The notes beneath the pieces are model-generated. The model was not told where the DNA came from. It searched no databases and was given only the letters and a program-made list of their open reading frames with translations. The translations under genes and the position numbers were made by a program. From Streptomyces sp. TLI_053 (GTDB lineage Bacteria; Actinomycetota; Actinomycetes; Streptomycetales; Streptomycetaceae), in assembly GCF_900105395.1 (NCBI RefSeq), contig NZ_LT629775.1, forward strand, positions 2,374,501-2,438,500: DNA of 64,000 bases, given 5' to 3'. This document shows positions 7,874 to 18,415 of the stretch, piece by piece (the stretch's first letter is position 1; the number at the start of each line of letters is the position of its first letter).

Positions 7874-8722
7874 TCAGGCCACCGGCGTGTACTTGTAGCC
7901 GACCCGACGGACCGTCACGATGCTGTCGCGGTAGGCCGCTCCGAGCTTGCGGCGCAGCCTGGCCACGTGCACGTCCACCGTGCGACCGTCGCCGACGTGG
8001 CCGTAGCCCCAGACGGCGGACACCAGGTGGTCCCGGGTGTGCACCCGCTGCGGGTGCTCGGTCAGGTGGGCGAGCAGCTCGAACTCCAGATAGGTCAGGT
8101 CGAGCAACTGACCGTCCACATAGGCGTTCCGGCGCTCGGTGTCGACCGTGATCCCCCGGCCGGCGGGCCGCACCGGACGCGTGCCGGCTCCGGCGGCCGA
8201 ACCGAGGCCGGTGGCACCGGTCCCGCCGGCGACGGGCCCGCCGAGGACCGGAGCACCGAGGGCCGACGCGCCGGCGGCGACGGCCGGACCGGCCTGCGGC
8301 GCAGGGATCGTGGCGGTCGGGAAACCCTGCTGCCCGGCGCCCGGTGCCACGGCGACGCCGCCGCCCTCGGCCGGGACCAGCACCAGGTAGCCGACCATCG
8401 GCTGCCCCGCCGGGGCGCCGAACTGCGCCCCGTACTGGGCCAGCAGGGCCTGCGGCAGCGATCCCTGCGGCAGCGCCGCGACGACCGCCGCACCCTCGGG
8501 CAGCGCCGCGAGCAGCGCCTGCGGCGGGAGCGCGGGAACGATCTGCGGGACGGCCGACGCGACCGGGGAGACCGGCGGGACCGCGGCGGTGACCCGCTGC
8601 GGCGCGGGGCCCCCGTGCCGGCGTTCGGCGGGGGACGGGACGGAACGGACCGCGCGCAGGTGCGGGGTCGCGGAGGGGAGGGGAAGAGTGGCCGTGGAGG
8701 TGGAGGACATGGTGTCGCTCAT
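7874..8722 (-). CDS. OmpR/PhoB-type winged-helix regulator lacking a receiver domain
   Basis: A 282-residue protein. The last 95 residues form a complete OmpR/PhoB DNA-binding domain: VDTERRNAYVDGQLLDLTYLEFELLAHL, HTRDHLVSAVWGYGHVGDGRTVDVHVARLRRKLG and the wing VRRVGYKYTPV. The N-terminal 180 residues hold no receiver domain or phospho-Asp. They are Ala/Pro/Gly-rich with one structured-looking stretch, QPMVGYLVLVPAEGGG. No strong ribosome site precedes either of the two close ATGs (8722 and 8710). A Cys-rich leader peptide lies 365 bases upstream on the same strand, suggesting a sulfur-responsive regulator, though that link is inference. Confidence 0.82.
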   Translation of the reverse strand: MSDTMSSTSTATLPLPSATPHLRAVRSVPSPAERRHGGPAPQRVTAAVPPVSPVASAVPQIVPALPPQALLAALPEGAAVVAALPQGSLPQALLAQYGAQFGAPAGQPMVGYLVLVPAEGGGVAVAPGAGQQGFPTATIPAPQAGPAVAAGASALGAPVLGGPVAGGTGATGLGSAAGAGTRPVRPAGRGITVDTERRNAYVDGQLLDLTYLEFELLAHLTEHPQRVHTRDHLVSAVWGYGHVGDGRTVDVHVARLRRKLGAAYRDSIVTVRRVGYKYTPVA

Positions 8723-9086
8723 TTCGCGCGTGACGGACGGGGTGGAGTCGTCTGCGCGTCTACCGGGCGTGCTGCCGTGGACCGACCCGAGGTCAGCGGA
8801 GGGAGTGCCGGGACGCGCTGGGCGAACCCGGACACGTCTGGTCGAACAGGTGTGGCTGGCGGGACGGCCAGAACGGTTCGAGGAGGTTCACTGGTGCTCT
8901 CCGCAAAGCGGGCAGGGCCGACGACGGCCCACCGGACTGCTGTCCGGTGCTGCCGGGTCGACGATGCGATGGACCGTCAGTGTCCGCCGGGCCCGTCCGG
9001 CGACTCCGGAAGGGGCGCTGCGGCCGGGGACTCCCCCGGACGGCGAACGGCGGTGACGGTGAGGTGGCTGGCGACGGTTGGCGAGG
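8723..9086 (-). promoter_or_regulatory. Long leader between Cys peptide and regulator
   Basis: 364 bases separate the leader-peptide stop from the regulator ATG. I see no supported gene in it. Short repeated motifs around CGAAC occur near 8820-8880. The length would accommodate pause, anti-terminator and terminator structures. I have not folded it. Confidence 0.4.
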
Positions 9087-9215
9087 TCAGCGACAACAGG
9101 CGCTGCAGATCAGCGCGTGGTCGATGTACCGCCGGACGGTCAGCGCCGGGGTGACCGGCATGGCGAGATCGGCTTGGGCGGACCGGCGCGCGGCACATCG
9201 CTGCTCGACGTTCAT
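9087..9215 (-). CDS. Cys-rich leader peptide upstream of winged-helix regulator
   Basis: A 42-residue ORF beginning MNVEQRCAARR and ending VRRYIDHALICSACCR, with GGAGGA 7 bases before ATG. The RRYIDHAL-x-CSACCR end matches the style of Streptomyces putative leader peptides (Arg-Arg-aromatic/His-Ile/Val-Asp, then Ser/Ala/Cys at the very C-terminus). The last 12 nucleotides, TGTTGTCGCTGA, are identical to the end of the leader at 6636-6680. Such peptides usually precede sulfur-metabolism genes, but here the next same-strand gene is a regulator. An inner ATG (residue 19) could give a 24-residue form. Confidence 0.75.
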   Translation of the reverse strand: MNVEQRCAARRSAQADLAMPVTPALTVRRYIDHALICSACCR

Positions 9216-9501
9216 GGCTCGGTCCTCCCCCCTCGGTCTGCCGGTACGTGCCCGTACCGCGCTGCGACACGCGTGCCGGACGCACACCGGGTGCGTGGCA
9301 CGGTCGAGGCATCCCGGCAGTGGGCCCGGGCGGCCTTCGTCACCAGAGCCTTCCACGCCGGGCCCGTCGAGGCAACCTGCTCGGCCGGGATCGTCCGGCA
9401 TGTGAACACCCTGATGAGACGCCGGCTGTCGGGCGGGGCGGTGGACCGGGCCGAGCCGGAGAGGTGCCGGAGCGGGGCGGGGTGGACCGGGCCGGGGCGG
9501 C
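9216..9501. other. Intergenic region, leader promoter
   Basis: 286 bases between cvnD and the start of the leader peptide. It should carry the minus-strand promoter of the leader. I see no convincing -35/-10 pair, hairpin or small gene. Confidence 0.3.
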
Positions 9502-10167
9502 TCATCGTGCCCCGGTGCTCGTCCCCCGCCGCGCCGCCGCGTGCTCGACCAGGGCCACCAGCAGTTCCTTGCCGTCCTCGCGACGGCGGGCGTCGCACAG
9601 CACCACCGGGATGTCCGGGTCCAGGTCGAGCGCGTCCCTGACCTCCTCCGGCGAGAACAGCTCACTGCCCTCGAAGCAGTTCACGGCGACCAGGAACGGG
9701 ATGCGCCGCTGCTCGAAGAAGTCCACCGAGGGGAAGCAGTCCGCGAGCCGCCGGGTGTCGGCCAGCACCAGCGCGCCGAGCGCGCCCCGGGCCAGCTCGT
9801 CCCAGACGAACCAGAACCGGTCCTGGCCGGGCGTGCCGAACAGGTAGAGCGCGAGCCCCGGCCGCAGGTCGATCCGACCGAAGTCCATCGCCACCGTGGT
9901 GGTGCGCTTGGCCTCGACGCCCGCGGTGTCGTCCACCGGGCGGCCCAGCTCGCTGAGCTCCTCCTCCGTGCGCAGTGGCCGGATCTCGCTGACCGATCCG
10001 ACCAGGGTGGTCTTGCCCGCGCCGAAGCCGCCGGCGACCAGGATCTTCACCGCGACCGCCGGACCGCCCCGCCAGCGCGGGTCGTTGGCCCGCTCGGCGC
10101 CCCCGTCGTACGCGGGGCCCGGGGCGGTGGCGGCAGGGGCGTGGAGGTCAGAGCGCACGGAGTCCAT
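9502..10167 (-). CDS. cvnD: Conservon GTP-binding protein CvnD
   Basis: A 221-residue small GTPase-like protein, the last member of the cvnA-B-C-D conservon. G1/P-loop is GGFGAGKTT (about 46-54), the switch region holds RTTTVAMDFGRI, G3 is LFGTPGQDRFW (about 110), and a G4-like VNCFEGSE follows. Conservon proteins form a membrane-associated complex likened to eukaryotic G-protein-coupled systems. The gene overlaps cvnC by 20 bases. The preceding N-terminal 38 residues are low-complexity, so a later start is possible. Confidence 0.92.
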   Translation of the reverse strand: MDSVRSDLHAPAATAPGPAYDGGAERANDPRWRGGPAVAVKILVAGGFGAGKTTLVGSVSEIRPLRTEEELSELGRPVDDTAGVEAKRTTTVAMDFGRIDLRPGLALYLFGTPGQDRFWFVWDELARGALGALVLADTRRLADCFPSVDFFEQRRIPFLVAVNCFEGSELFSPEEVRDALDLDPDIPVVLCDARRREDGKELLVALVEHAAARRGTSTGAR

Positions 10168-10684
10168 TGATCACGTCTCGCAGCAGGCGCTCGTCCGGCA
10201 GCTCGGCGAGCGGAACGGGTCGGGTGACGCTGATCAGTTCGGCGTCGTAGAGATCGCCGAGCAGGACGCGTACGACGCTGACCGGCAGGTCGGTGTAGGA
10301 GCCGAGCTCGGCCACCGAGATCGGCTCCCGGCGGCACCAGGCCAGGATGGTCTGGTGCTCGGGGTCCAGCACATGGGCGGGGACGGCCGCGGCGACCGGC
10401 GCCGGGTCCTTGGCGACGATCAGCGAGATCAGGTCGAACAGACCGTCCTCGACCGGCCTGGCCCGGCCCCGGGTCATCGAGTAGAGGCGCACCACCGGGC
10501 CGGCCTCGTCGTCGAACCAGCGGTTGTCGACCGGGGTCCGCGGCCGGAACAGGTCGAGGTCCGACCCGTCGCCGTCGCCGTCCCCGTCGCCGCCCTGACC
10601 CCGGCCGGAGGCTTCGCCCCCGGCCCCACCGGCCGGGTCGGCCGCCACCGCCTTCGGCTCCTCGTCCGCCATCGGACCGCTCAT
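10148..10684 (-). CDS. cvnC: Conservon protein CvnC (DUF742)
   Basis: A 178-residue DUF742 protein. The N-terminal 45 residues are Gly/Asp-rich and variable. The conserved part runs from VVRLYSMTRGRARP through LDPEHQTILAWCRREPISVAELGSYTDLPVSVVRVLLGDLYDAELI to PLAELPDERLLRDVINGLRAL, including a helix-turn-helix-like segment. The ATG at 10684 overlaps the cvnB stop (ATGA); an alternative ATG lies 12 bases on. Biochemical function is not established. In conservons it works with the CvnA sensor, CvnB roadblock protein and CvnD GTPase. Confidence 0.9.
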   Translation of the reverse strand: MSGPMADEEPKAVAADPAGGAGGEASGRGQGGDGDGDGDGSDLDLFRPRTPVDNRWFDDEAGPVVRLYSMTRGRARPVEDGLFDLISLIVAKDPAPVAAAVPAHVLDPEHQTILAWCRREPISVAELGSYTDLPVSVVRVLLGDLYDAELISVTRPVPLAELPDERLLRDVINGLRAL

Positions 10685-11100
10685 CTCCCGGGCGGGGCCA
10701 CGTCGGCGCGCGGTTCGGCGGCCAGGTGCTCGCCGACCCGCTTGACCAGCAGAGCCATCTCGTAGGCGATCTGGCCGATGTCGGCCTCGGCCTCGCTCAG
10801 CACCGCCAGGCAGCTGCCGTCGCCGGCCGCGGTGATGAACAGGAAGGCCTCGTCCAGCTCGACCATGGTCTGGCGCACTCCGCCGACCTTGAAGTGCCCG
10901 CCGGCCCCCTTGGCCAGGCTGTGGAAGCCTGCCGCGACGGCCGCCAGGTGCTCGGCGTCCTCCCGGGCGAGGTCGCGGGAGGCACCGGTGGCCAGTCCGT
11001 CGCCGGAGAGGATCACCGCGTGGCGCAGCGCGGCCACTCGGCCCACCAGGTCGTCCAGGAGCCAGTTGAGGTCTCCGGACGACTGCGTCGAAGTGGTCAT
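10681..11100 (-). CDS. cvnB: Conservon roadblock/LC7 protein CvnB
   Basis: A 139-residue roadblock/LC7 domain protein. DLNWLLDDLVGRVAALRHAVILSGDGLATGAS is the typical N-terminal helix and first strands. Roadblock proteins act as partners or GTPase-activating platforms, consistent with the adjacent GTPase CvnD. Start overlaps the cvnA stop (ATGA) and the stop overlaps cvnC, so the set is translationally coupled. Cytosolic; the middle VELDEAFLFITAAGDGSCLAVLSEAEADIG region matches the family. Confidence 0.92.
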   Translation of the reverse strand: MTTSTQSSGDLNWLLDDLVGRVAALRHAVILSGDGLATGASRDLAREDAEHLAAVAAGFHSLAKGAGGHFKVGGVRQTMVELDEAFLFITAAGDGSCLAVLSEAEADIGQIAYEMALLVKRVGEHLAAEPRADVAPPGR

Positions 11101-14100
11101 GAATCAGTTCCTTCTGCTGGAGCGGGTCGTGCGGATGGTGCGGGTCGTGCCGGCCCCACCGGTCGTACGTGCGGTGCGGGCCGTACGGGCCGTACGGGTC
11201 GTGCGGATGGTGCGGTGCCTTCGGGCGGCCCGTCGGACAACGGACCGGCGGGTGCATCGGGTTCCGTCGCCTGGCGCGGCGGCCGGACGAACCTGGTCGG
11301 CGGCGGCACCGGCGCCCGTCGGGCCAGCGGCGCCGGCTCACCCGCGGACGGGCCGGGCAACGCCGCCGGGGCGGGTGCCGGGGCCAGCGCGCGGCGCGTC
11401 GACGGCACCGGGAAGGGCGTTCCGGACGGCGCCGGTGTCGGGGCGGGCGTCGGGGCCGGGGCGGGCGACGGGGCGGCCGCCGGCCGGGCGGCGGGGGTGC
11501 CGCGGCCCCGGGTGAAGCCGCGCTGGAAGGAGGCGAAGGCGGCCCGCGCCTCCTCGGGCGAGCGCTCGCGCACCGGTTCGGCCTCGCTCCCCCGGGCACC
11601 GGAACCACCCGGGCCGTCGGCCCGTCCGGCGGCGGCCTCCGCCGCGCGCTCGCGCAGCTGCGGGGCGAGGCTCGCCTGCCGCACCCGTCGCGGCAGCCCG
11701 CCCGGCGTGGCCGCGGTGGCGGTCCGCGTGGGCGCGGAGTCGGCGGTGGCCGCACCCGCCGTCGCGGGCGCCGCGACCGGCCGGTCGGTGACGGCCCCGG
11801 TGGGCACGGCCCCGGTGGCCACGACCTCGGTGAGCACGGCCCCGGCCGCGTCGGCGGGCCCGGTCACGGTGCCGGGCCGGACCTCGGCCGGCCCGGGTGC
11901 GAGGGATTCGACGTCGTCCGCCGTGGCCGCCGGGTCGTCCGCGCGCCGGTGGCGGCCGGTGCCCGGTCCGGTCGCGTCGCCGGCGGCGGCCGTGACCAGC
12001 ACGGGCCCGCCGCCGCGCGAGCGGCGCGGCAGACCCCCGGGGGTACGGGCCGGTTCGGGCGCCGAGGGGCGCGGCCCGCCGACGATCCGGTGCCGGCCGC
12101 CCGCTCCGTTCACGCCCTTCAGCGCACCGCCCGCACCGCTGTCGCCGGTCGCGCCGTTCGCGCCCCGGGCGGTGGGCGGGTCGTCGTCGGGGCCGTCCTC
12201 GGCCAGGGCGGGCACCGCGACCAGGTCGCGCTGTCCGCGCCGCCCCACCGCTGCCCGCCGGCCGCCGACCGGTCCGGGGGCGGTGCCCGGCCCCTGTCCG
12301 GCCCCCGTAGCCGTGCCGGTGCCCGCGGGCGGCTCCGGCAGCCCGTCCGGCGCCTCCGCCAGCAGCTCGCGCGGGATCAGCACCACCGCCGTCGTCCCCC
12401 CGTACGGGGAGGGCCGCAGGTGCACCCGGATACCGTGCCGGCGCGCCAGCCGGCTGACCACGAACAGGCCCAGCCGGTCGGTGTCGGCGAGGTCGAACTC
12501 CTGCTCCACCGCGAGGCGTTCGTTGATCTCGGCGAGCGCCTGCTCGCTCAGACCGAGCCCGCGGTCGTCGATCTCCAGCGCGAAGCCGTGCGCCACCACC
12601 TCGCCCTGCACGGTGACCTGGGTGCTGGGCGGGGAGAACACCGCGGCGTTCTCCACCAGTTCGGCGATCAGGTGGGTGACGTCCGCGACCGCGCTGCCGA
12701 GCAGACCGGTGCCGGGGAACGGCCGGACGATCACCCGGGCGTAGTCCTCGACCTCGCCGACCGCCGCGCGGACCACGTCCACCATCCGCACCGGCTTGCG
12801 CCAGGCCCGGCCGGGCGAGCCGCCGGCCAGGATGATCAGGCCCTCCGCGTGCCGGCGCATACGGGTGGTGAGGTGGTCGACCTTGAAGAGGTCCTCCAGC
12901 TCCGCCGGGTCCTCGGCGCGCCGTTCCATGGTGTCGAGCAGCGTCAGCTGGCGGTGCAGCAGGACCTGGCTGCGTCGGGCCAGGTTGACGAAGACCGCCG
13001 AGACGCCGCGCCGCAGTTCGGCCTGCTCGACGGCGGCCTCGACGGCGGCCCGCTGCACGGCGTTGATCGCACGGCCGACCTGGCCGATCTCGGCCTGGCC
13101 GAACTCCAGCTCGGGGGCCTCGGTGGCGACGTCCACCGACTCGCCCTTGCGCAGCCGCAGCATGACCGAGGGCAGCCGGGTGCCGGCCAGTTCGTTGGCG
13201 GCGTTGCGCAGGCCGATCAGCTCGCGGACCAGGCCCCGGCCGATCCGGAAGGAGATGAGGACCGAGAGCACCACCGCGACCAGGCCGATCAGGCCGGCGA
13301 TGCCGCCGCGCCAGAGCAGTCCGATCGCGTAGGAGTGGTCGCGGTCGTCGATGGTGCCGCTCAGCCGGGCGTTGATCGCCGCCAGGTCGCCCAGGGCGCG
13401 GTCGGCGGTCTCCCGCCAGGCGTCGCCGTTGATCGCCTGCACCACCCGCTCGGGTCCGCCGGCGCCGACGAAGTCCGCCTCCGCGCGGGCGAGCGCGGCC
13501 CAGGCCTCGCCGCCGCGCAGGGCGATGTAGTCCGCCTGGTCGACCGGGTCCAGCTCGGCGATGTAGACGGTGAACAGCGCCTGCTGGTTGTGCAGGGCGT
13601 CGAGCGCGACCTGGTACTGCTCGGAGGTCGGCCGGCCGGGCGCGGTGCGCAGCCCCTCCATCGCCGCGTCCTCCTGGGCGAGGTACTCCCGGGCGCGCAT
13701 CAGCTCGATCATGATCGTGCCCTGCCTCGGCAGTTGGCCGCTCTGGCGGGCCACGAAGGCGGAGCGGAAGCCGAAGACGGGCTTGATCAGGTCGGTGTAC
13801 TGGCCGAGGGCGAACTCCCAGTTCAGCGCGGCACGGCCGATCTGGGCGCGCAGCGGGCTGAGCTGGTCGGCGGCGGCGAGGATCTGCAGGTAGCGGCCGC
13901 GCTGGGCCTCGTCGAGCCGGCCGCCCTCGGCGTCCTTCTTCTGCTGCAGCACGGCGAGGTCGTGGTCGGTGGCGGCGCGGGCCTGCTCGAAGGCGTCGCG
14001 GGCGGCGCGGGAGGCCGGATCGGCGAGCCTGCGGACGGCGGCCCGGCGCTCGTTCTGCAGGTCGTGCGCGTACACGTCGACCGGGGCGCCGAACTCCTTG

Positions 14101-14243
14101 TAGGTCGCGCTGACGTCGAGCCGGCTCCAGACGTCGCCGGTGGTGGCGAGCGTCGCGTACGCCCAGAGGGCGGTGAGGGCGACGATGGGCACCAGGAGCA
14201 GCGCGATGATCTTCGCGCGGATCGAGCTGCTGCGCAGACGCAT
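11097..14243 (-). CDS. cvnA: Conservon sensor kinase-like protein CvnA
   Basis: A 1048-residue membrane sensor. TM1 is about 11-32. A nitrate/nitrite-sensor-type helical extracellular domain follows (about 35-305), then TM2 (313-333), HAMP-like linker and helices (334-470) and a HATPase_c domain (about 485-625). The ATPase shows N-box ELVENAAVFSPP, DDRGLGL and GLFVVSRLARRHG. The remaining 420 residues are a disordered Ala/Pro/Thr/Arg tail. The ATG at 14243 has GAGGA upstream and is preferred over an in-frame start 62 codons earlier. First gene of the conservon. The ligand is unknown, and phosphotransfer is unproven for this family. Confidence 0.9.
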   Translation of the reverse strand: MRLRSSSIRAKIIALLLVPIVALTALWAYATLATTGDVWSRLDVSATYKEFGAPVDVYAHDLQNERRAAVRRLADPASRAARDAFEQARAATDHDLAVLQQKKDAEGGRLDEAQRGRYLQILAAADQLSPLRAQIGRAALNWEFALGQYTDLIKPVFGFRSAFVARQSGQLPRQGTIMIELMRAREYLAQEDAAMEGLRTAPGRPTSEQYQVALDALHNQQALFTVYIAELDPVDQADYIALRGGEAWAALARAEADFVGAGGPERVVQAINGDAWRETADRALGDLAAINARLSGTIDDRDHSYAIGLLWRGGIAGLIGLVAVVLSVLISFRIGRGLVRELIGLRNAANELAGTRLPSVMLRLRKGESVDVATEAPELEFGQAEIGQVGRAINAVQRAAVEAAVEQAELRRGVSAVFVNLARRSQVLLHRQLTLLDTMERRAEDPAELEDLFKVDHLTTRMRRHAEGLIILAGGSPGRAWRKPVRMVDVVRAAVGEVEDYARVIVRPFPGTGLLGSAVADVTHLIAELVENAAVFSPPSTQVTVQGEVVAHGFALEIDDRGLGLSEQALAEINERLAVEQEFDLADTDRLGLFVVSRLARRHGIRVHLRPSPYGGTTAVVLIPRELLAEAPDGLPEPPAGTGTATGAGQGPGTAPGPVGGRRAAVGRRGQRDLVAVPALAEDGPDDDPPTARGANGATGDSGAGGALKGVNGAGGRHRIVGGPRPSAPEPARTPGGLPRRSRGGGPVLVTAAAGDATGPGTGRHRRADDPAATADDVESLAPGPAEVRPGTVTGPADAAGAVLTEVVATGAVPTGAVTDRPVAAPATAGAATADSAPTRTATAATPGGLPRRVRQASLAPQLRERAAEAAAGRADGPGGSGARGSEAEPVRERSPEEARAAFASFQRGFTRGRGTPAARPAAAPSPAPAPTPAPTPAPSGTPFPVPSTRRALAPAPAPAALPGPSAGEPAPLARRAPVPPPTRFVRPPRQATEPDAPAGPLSDGPPEGTAPSARPVRPVRPAPHVRPVGPARPAPSARPAPAEGTDS

Positions 14244-14775
14244 GGAGTCCTCGGTCGGGAAGTGCCAGGCGCGGACGGGGTGCGGGGAATGCGGGAGGCG
14301 TGAGGGGGCGGGGCGGCCTGGGAGCGGGAGCGTGGGGCGGGCGACGCGGAAGCGGCTCGACCCGGAGGCGGGTCGGCACCGACGGTTTGACACGGACGGG
14401 TTGACACGGACAGGGTTGGTACGGACCAAGCGTCGGCCGGGGGCAGCGCTCGGCCGCGACCGAGGGCCCCGGCCGCAGGTCTGCGAGACTCTACTACGGC
14501 CTGACCACTCGTTCGAGGGTCGAACCCACCCTCTCGTCGAGCCGGGCCGGATCGGGTCCGGATCGGGTCCGGATCAGGCCCGGACCGCCGTCGCGATCAC
14601 CGTCCCGATCACCGCGGTGATCACCGCTCCCGCACAGCCGTCCGAAGCCCTCGACGGCTCCACGACACTTTCCGCACACACCGGTGCCGATCTCGTCGCG
14701 CCGCAGTCACAACCCTGGGCAGTCGGCGAGGGATCCGATAGTTTCGCTGCACCTGCAGGACTGATCGGGGGGATC
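14244..14775. promoter_or_regulatory. Divergent control region, cvn conservon / acyl-CoA ligase
   Basis: 532 bases without a supported gene. At 14387-14430 are three tandem 14-15 bp units (two TTGACACGGACrGG, then TTGGTACGGACCAAG, itself nearly palindromic), placed about 145 bases upstream of cvnA. At roughly 14548-14630 is a second cluster of GATC-containing short repeats. These are candidate regulator sites. No confident -35/-10 pair was assigned to either gene. Confidence 0.45.
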
Positions 14776-16623
<1,848 letters not shown>

Positions 16624-16828
16624 CGTCTCGTCTTGTCCCGTTTTACGCAAGCGAATTGGGAGTCCGTCGAGTACGACCGGTCCCTTGACGATCGCGGTGG
16701 TCCAGTCCATTGTTTTGCTCCGGTCCGAGTGCGGCACGCCGACGCTCCCGCCCCCTCCGGGAGCACCCCCACATCCCGTTGTCCGCGCGTCCGCCCCACG
16801 GACGCGTCCCCCACGCTGGAGTCCCCAC

Positions 16829-18085
16829 GTGTCCATCTCCTCGCGCATGTCCACGCGCCTTTCGGCGCTCATGTCCACGCGCATGTCCCCGCGCATGTCC
16901 CCGCGTCCTTCCGCGCTCGGGTCCGGGCACCCGCCCGCCCGGCTGTCCACCCGCCTGCCCGCGCTGACCGCGTCGGCCGCGCTGCTGGTGGCTGGCCTGG
17001 CCGCCGTGCCCGCACACGCCGCCGAGGCCACCGCGGCCGCGCCCACCGCCGCCGCGCCCACCGTCAACCTGGCGACCAACCCCGGGTTCGAGATCCCCGC
17101 CTCCTCGCTCGCCGACTGGGGCAGCGTGCCCGGCTGGCGCTGTTCCGGCGGGCCCGCCGAGGCCGCCCTCACCGCCGCCGCCCCGCACTCGGGCACCTCC
17201 GCCCTGGCCGTCGCCCCGGCCGGCGACGAGTCCACCGGCGAGTGCGTGCAGACCGTCTCGGTCCAGCCCGGCACCACCTACACCGCTTCCGCCTGGGTCC
17301 GCGGGAAGTTCGTCTTCCTGGGCGCCACCGGCGGAACCGACCGCCCGACCGCGCCCGCCTGGACCGAGTCCACCAACGGCGGCTGGCAGAAGCTGACCAC
17401 CCGCTTCACCGCCGCCCCCGGCGCCACCACCGTCCGGCTCTCCGTCCACGGCTGGTACCAACAGGGCCCGTTCGCGGTCGACGACGTCCGGGTCGACGGC
17501 CCCGCACCCGCCCCGGCGACCGCCGCCGCCTCGGTGCCGACCAGCGACAAGGTGGTCTTCTTCACCGTCGACGACGGCTGGCAGACCACCCCGGAGGCGG
17601 AGCAGGTCATCGCCGCCAACAAGCTGCCGATCACCGCCTTCCCGCTGCCGATGGCCGCCGCCAACAACCCCGACTACTTCCGGCGGGTGACCGCCGCGCC
17701 CGGCTCCTCGATCCAGGACCACAGCGTCTCCCACACCGACCTCACCACCCTCTCGCCCGCCGCGCAGCAGGTGGAGATCTGCGACGCCCGGGACTCGCTG
17801 ACCCGCCTCTTCGGCACCGCGCCGACCGTGTTCCGGCCGCCGTACTTCGCCTGGAACGCCGACACCCTCCAGGCCGCCGCCAACTGCGGCATGCGCACCA
17901 TACTCACGGCCGACGCGGACTTCAGCTGGGGCGCCTCCAACATCTGGCACGAGGGCACCCTCTCCCCCGGCGACGTCGTCCTGATGCACTGGACCGACAC
18001 CCTCGCCGACGACCTCCGGCGTGCCCTGGCCGCCGCCGAGGTGGCCGGCCTCAAGCCCGCCGGCCTGGCGTCCTACCTGCGCTGA
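16829..18085 (+). CDS. Secreted polysaccharide deacetylase with N-terminal CBM-like domain
   Basis: A 418-residue exported protein. After a repetitive Met-Ser-Arg-rich n-region comes a hydrophobic core (about 44-60) and an AHA-A cleavage site near 64. A jelly-roll carbohydrate-binding-like domain follows (about 72-225: NLATNPGFEIP, AVDDVRVDG), then a NodB deacetylase domain (about 235-415). That domain shows the FTVDDGW metal Asp pair, HSVSHTDL (His-x3-His), RPPYFAWN and VVLMHWTD. It would remove acetyl groups from chitin, peptidoglycan or another polysaccharide outside the cell. The GTG start has GGAG 7 bases upstream; an ATG at 16847 is an alternative. The n-region is encoded by 12-bp repeats, which is odd. 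Confidence 0.87.
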   Translation: MSISSRMSTRLSALMSTRMSPRMSPRPSALGSGHPPARLSTRLPALTASAALLVAGLAAVPAHAAEATAAAPTAAAPTVNLATNPGFEIPASSLADWGSVPGWRCSGGPAEAALTAAAPHSGTSALAVAPAGDESTGECVQTVSVQPGTTYTASAWVRGKFVFLGATGGTDRPTAPAWTESTNGGWQKLTTRFTAAPGATTVRLSVHGWYQQGPFAVDDVRVDGPAPAPATAAASVPTSDKVVFFTVDDGWQTTPEAEQVIAANKLPITAFPLPMAAANNPDYFRRVTAAPGSSIQDHSVSHTDLTTLSPAAQQVEICDARDSLTRLFGTAPTVFRPPYFAWNADTLQAAANCGMRTILTADADFSWGASNIWHEGTLSPGDVVLMHWTDTLADDLRRALAAAEVAGLKPAGLASYLR

Positions 18086-18110
18086 CACCGCCGACAGCCG
18101 CCCGCACCGC

Positions 18111-18143
18111 GCACCGCCGACCCCGCACCGGGGCCGGCGGTGC
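18111..18143 (+). terminator. Hairpin terminator after deacetylase
   Basis: A 33-base inverted repeat with 15-bp arms, one internal mismatch and a 3-base loop, 25 bases after the deacetylase stop. Confidence 0.65.
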
Positions 18144-18415
18144 GCCGTTTCCCCGACCCGATGACGCGTTGACAGCGGAACCGCGCGGATGCTGGGATGA
18201 GTCGCGTGCAGCGTGGCGCCGGCCAAAGAGATGTGGGCCGGCCGGCAGCCGGGCCGGCACCCGACACCGAGGGACGACGCGTGATGAGAACGTTCTCCGC
18301 TCCCCTTTCCTGAGCCTCTCCGCGGCCGCGGCCGGGTCCTTTCCCGCAGCGGTGGCCGCCGCTTCCCCGTTCCCCCGTTCCGGAGCGAGCTCCGGAGAGA
18401 GATCCCTTCAGACGC
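18144..18415. promoter_or_regulatory. Upstream region of nitroreductase-hemerythrin gene
   Basis: No gene is supported here. A perfect 12-bp palindrome GAGAACGTTCTC lies at 18286-18297, 119 bases before the ATG, and may be an operator. GGAGAGAGA at 18393-18401 is the nearest ribosome-site-like stretch but is 14 bases from the ATG. Confidence 0.4.

Noticed and set aside
11169-14303. A 1044-codon plus-strand frame opposite cvnA
   Set aside because: Mirror of the cvnA reading frame; CvnA is clearly identified by its kinase motifs.
18286-18297. LexA SOS box
   Set aside because: The palindrome GAGAACGTTCTC lacks the GAAC-N4-GTTC spacing of actinobacterial LexA sites.
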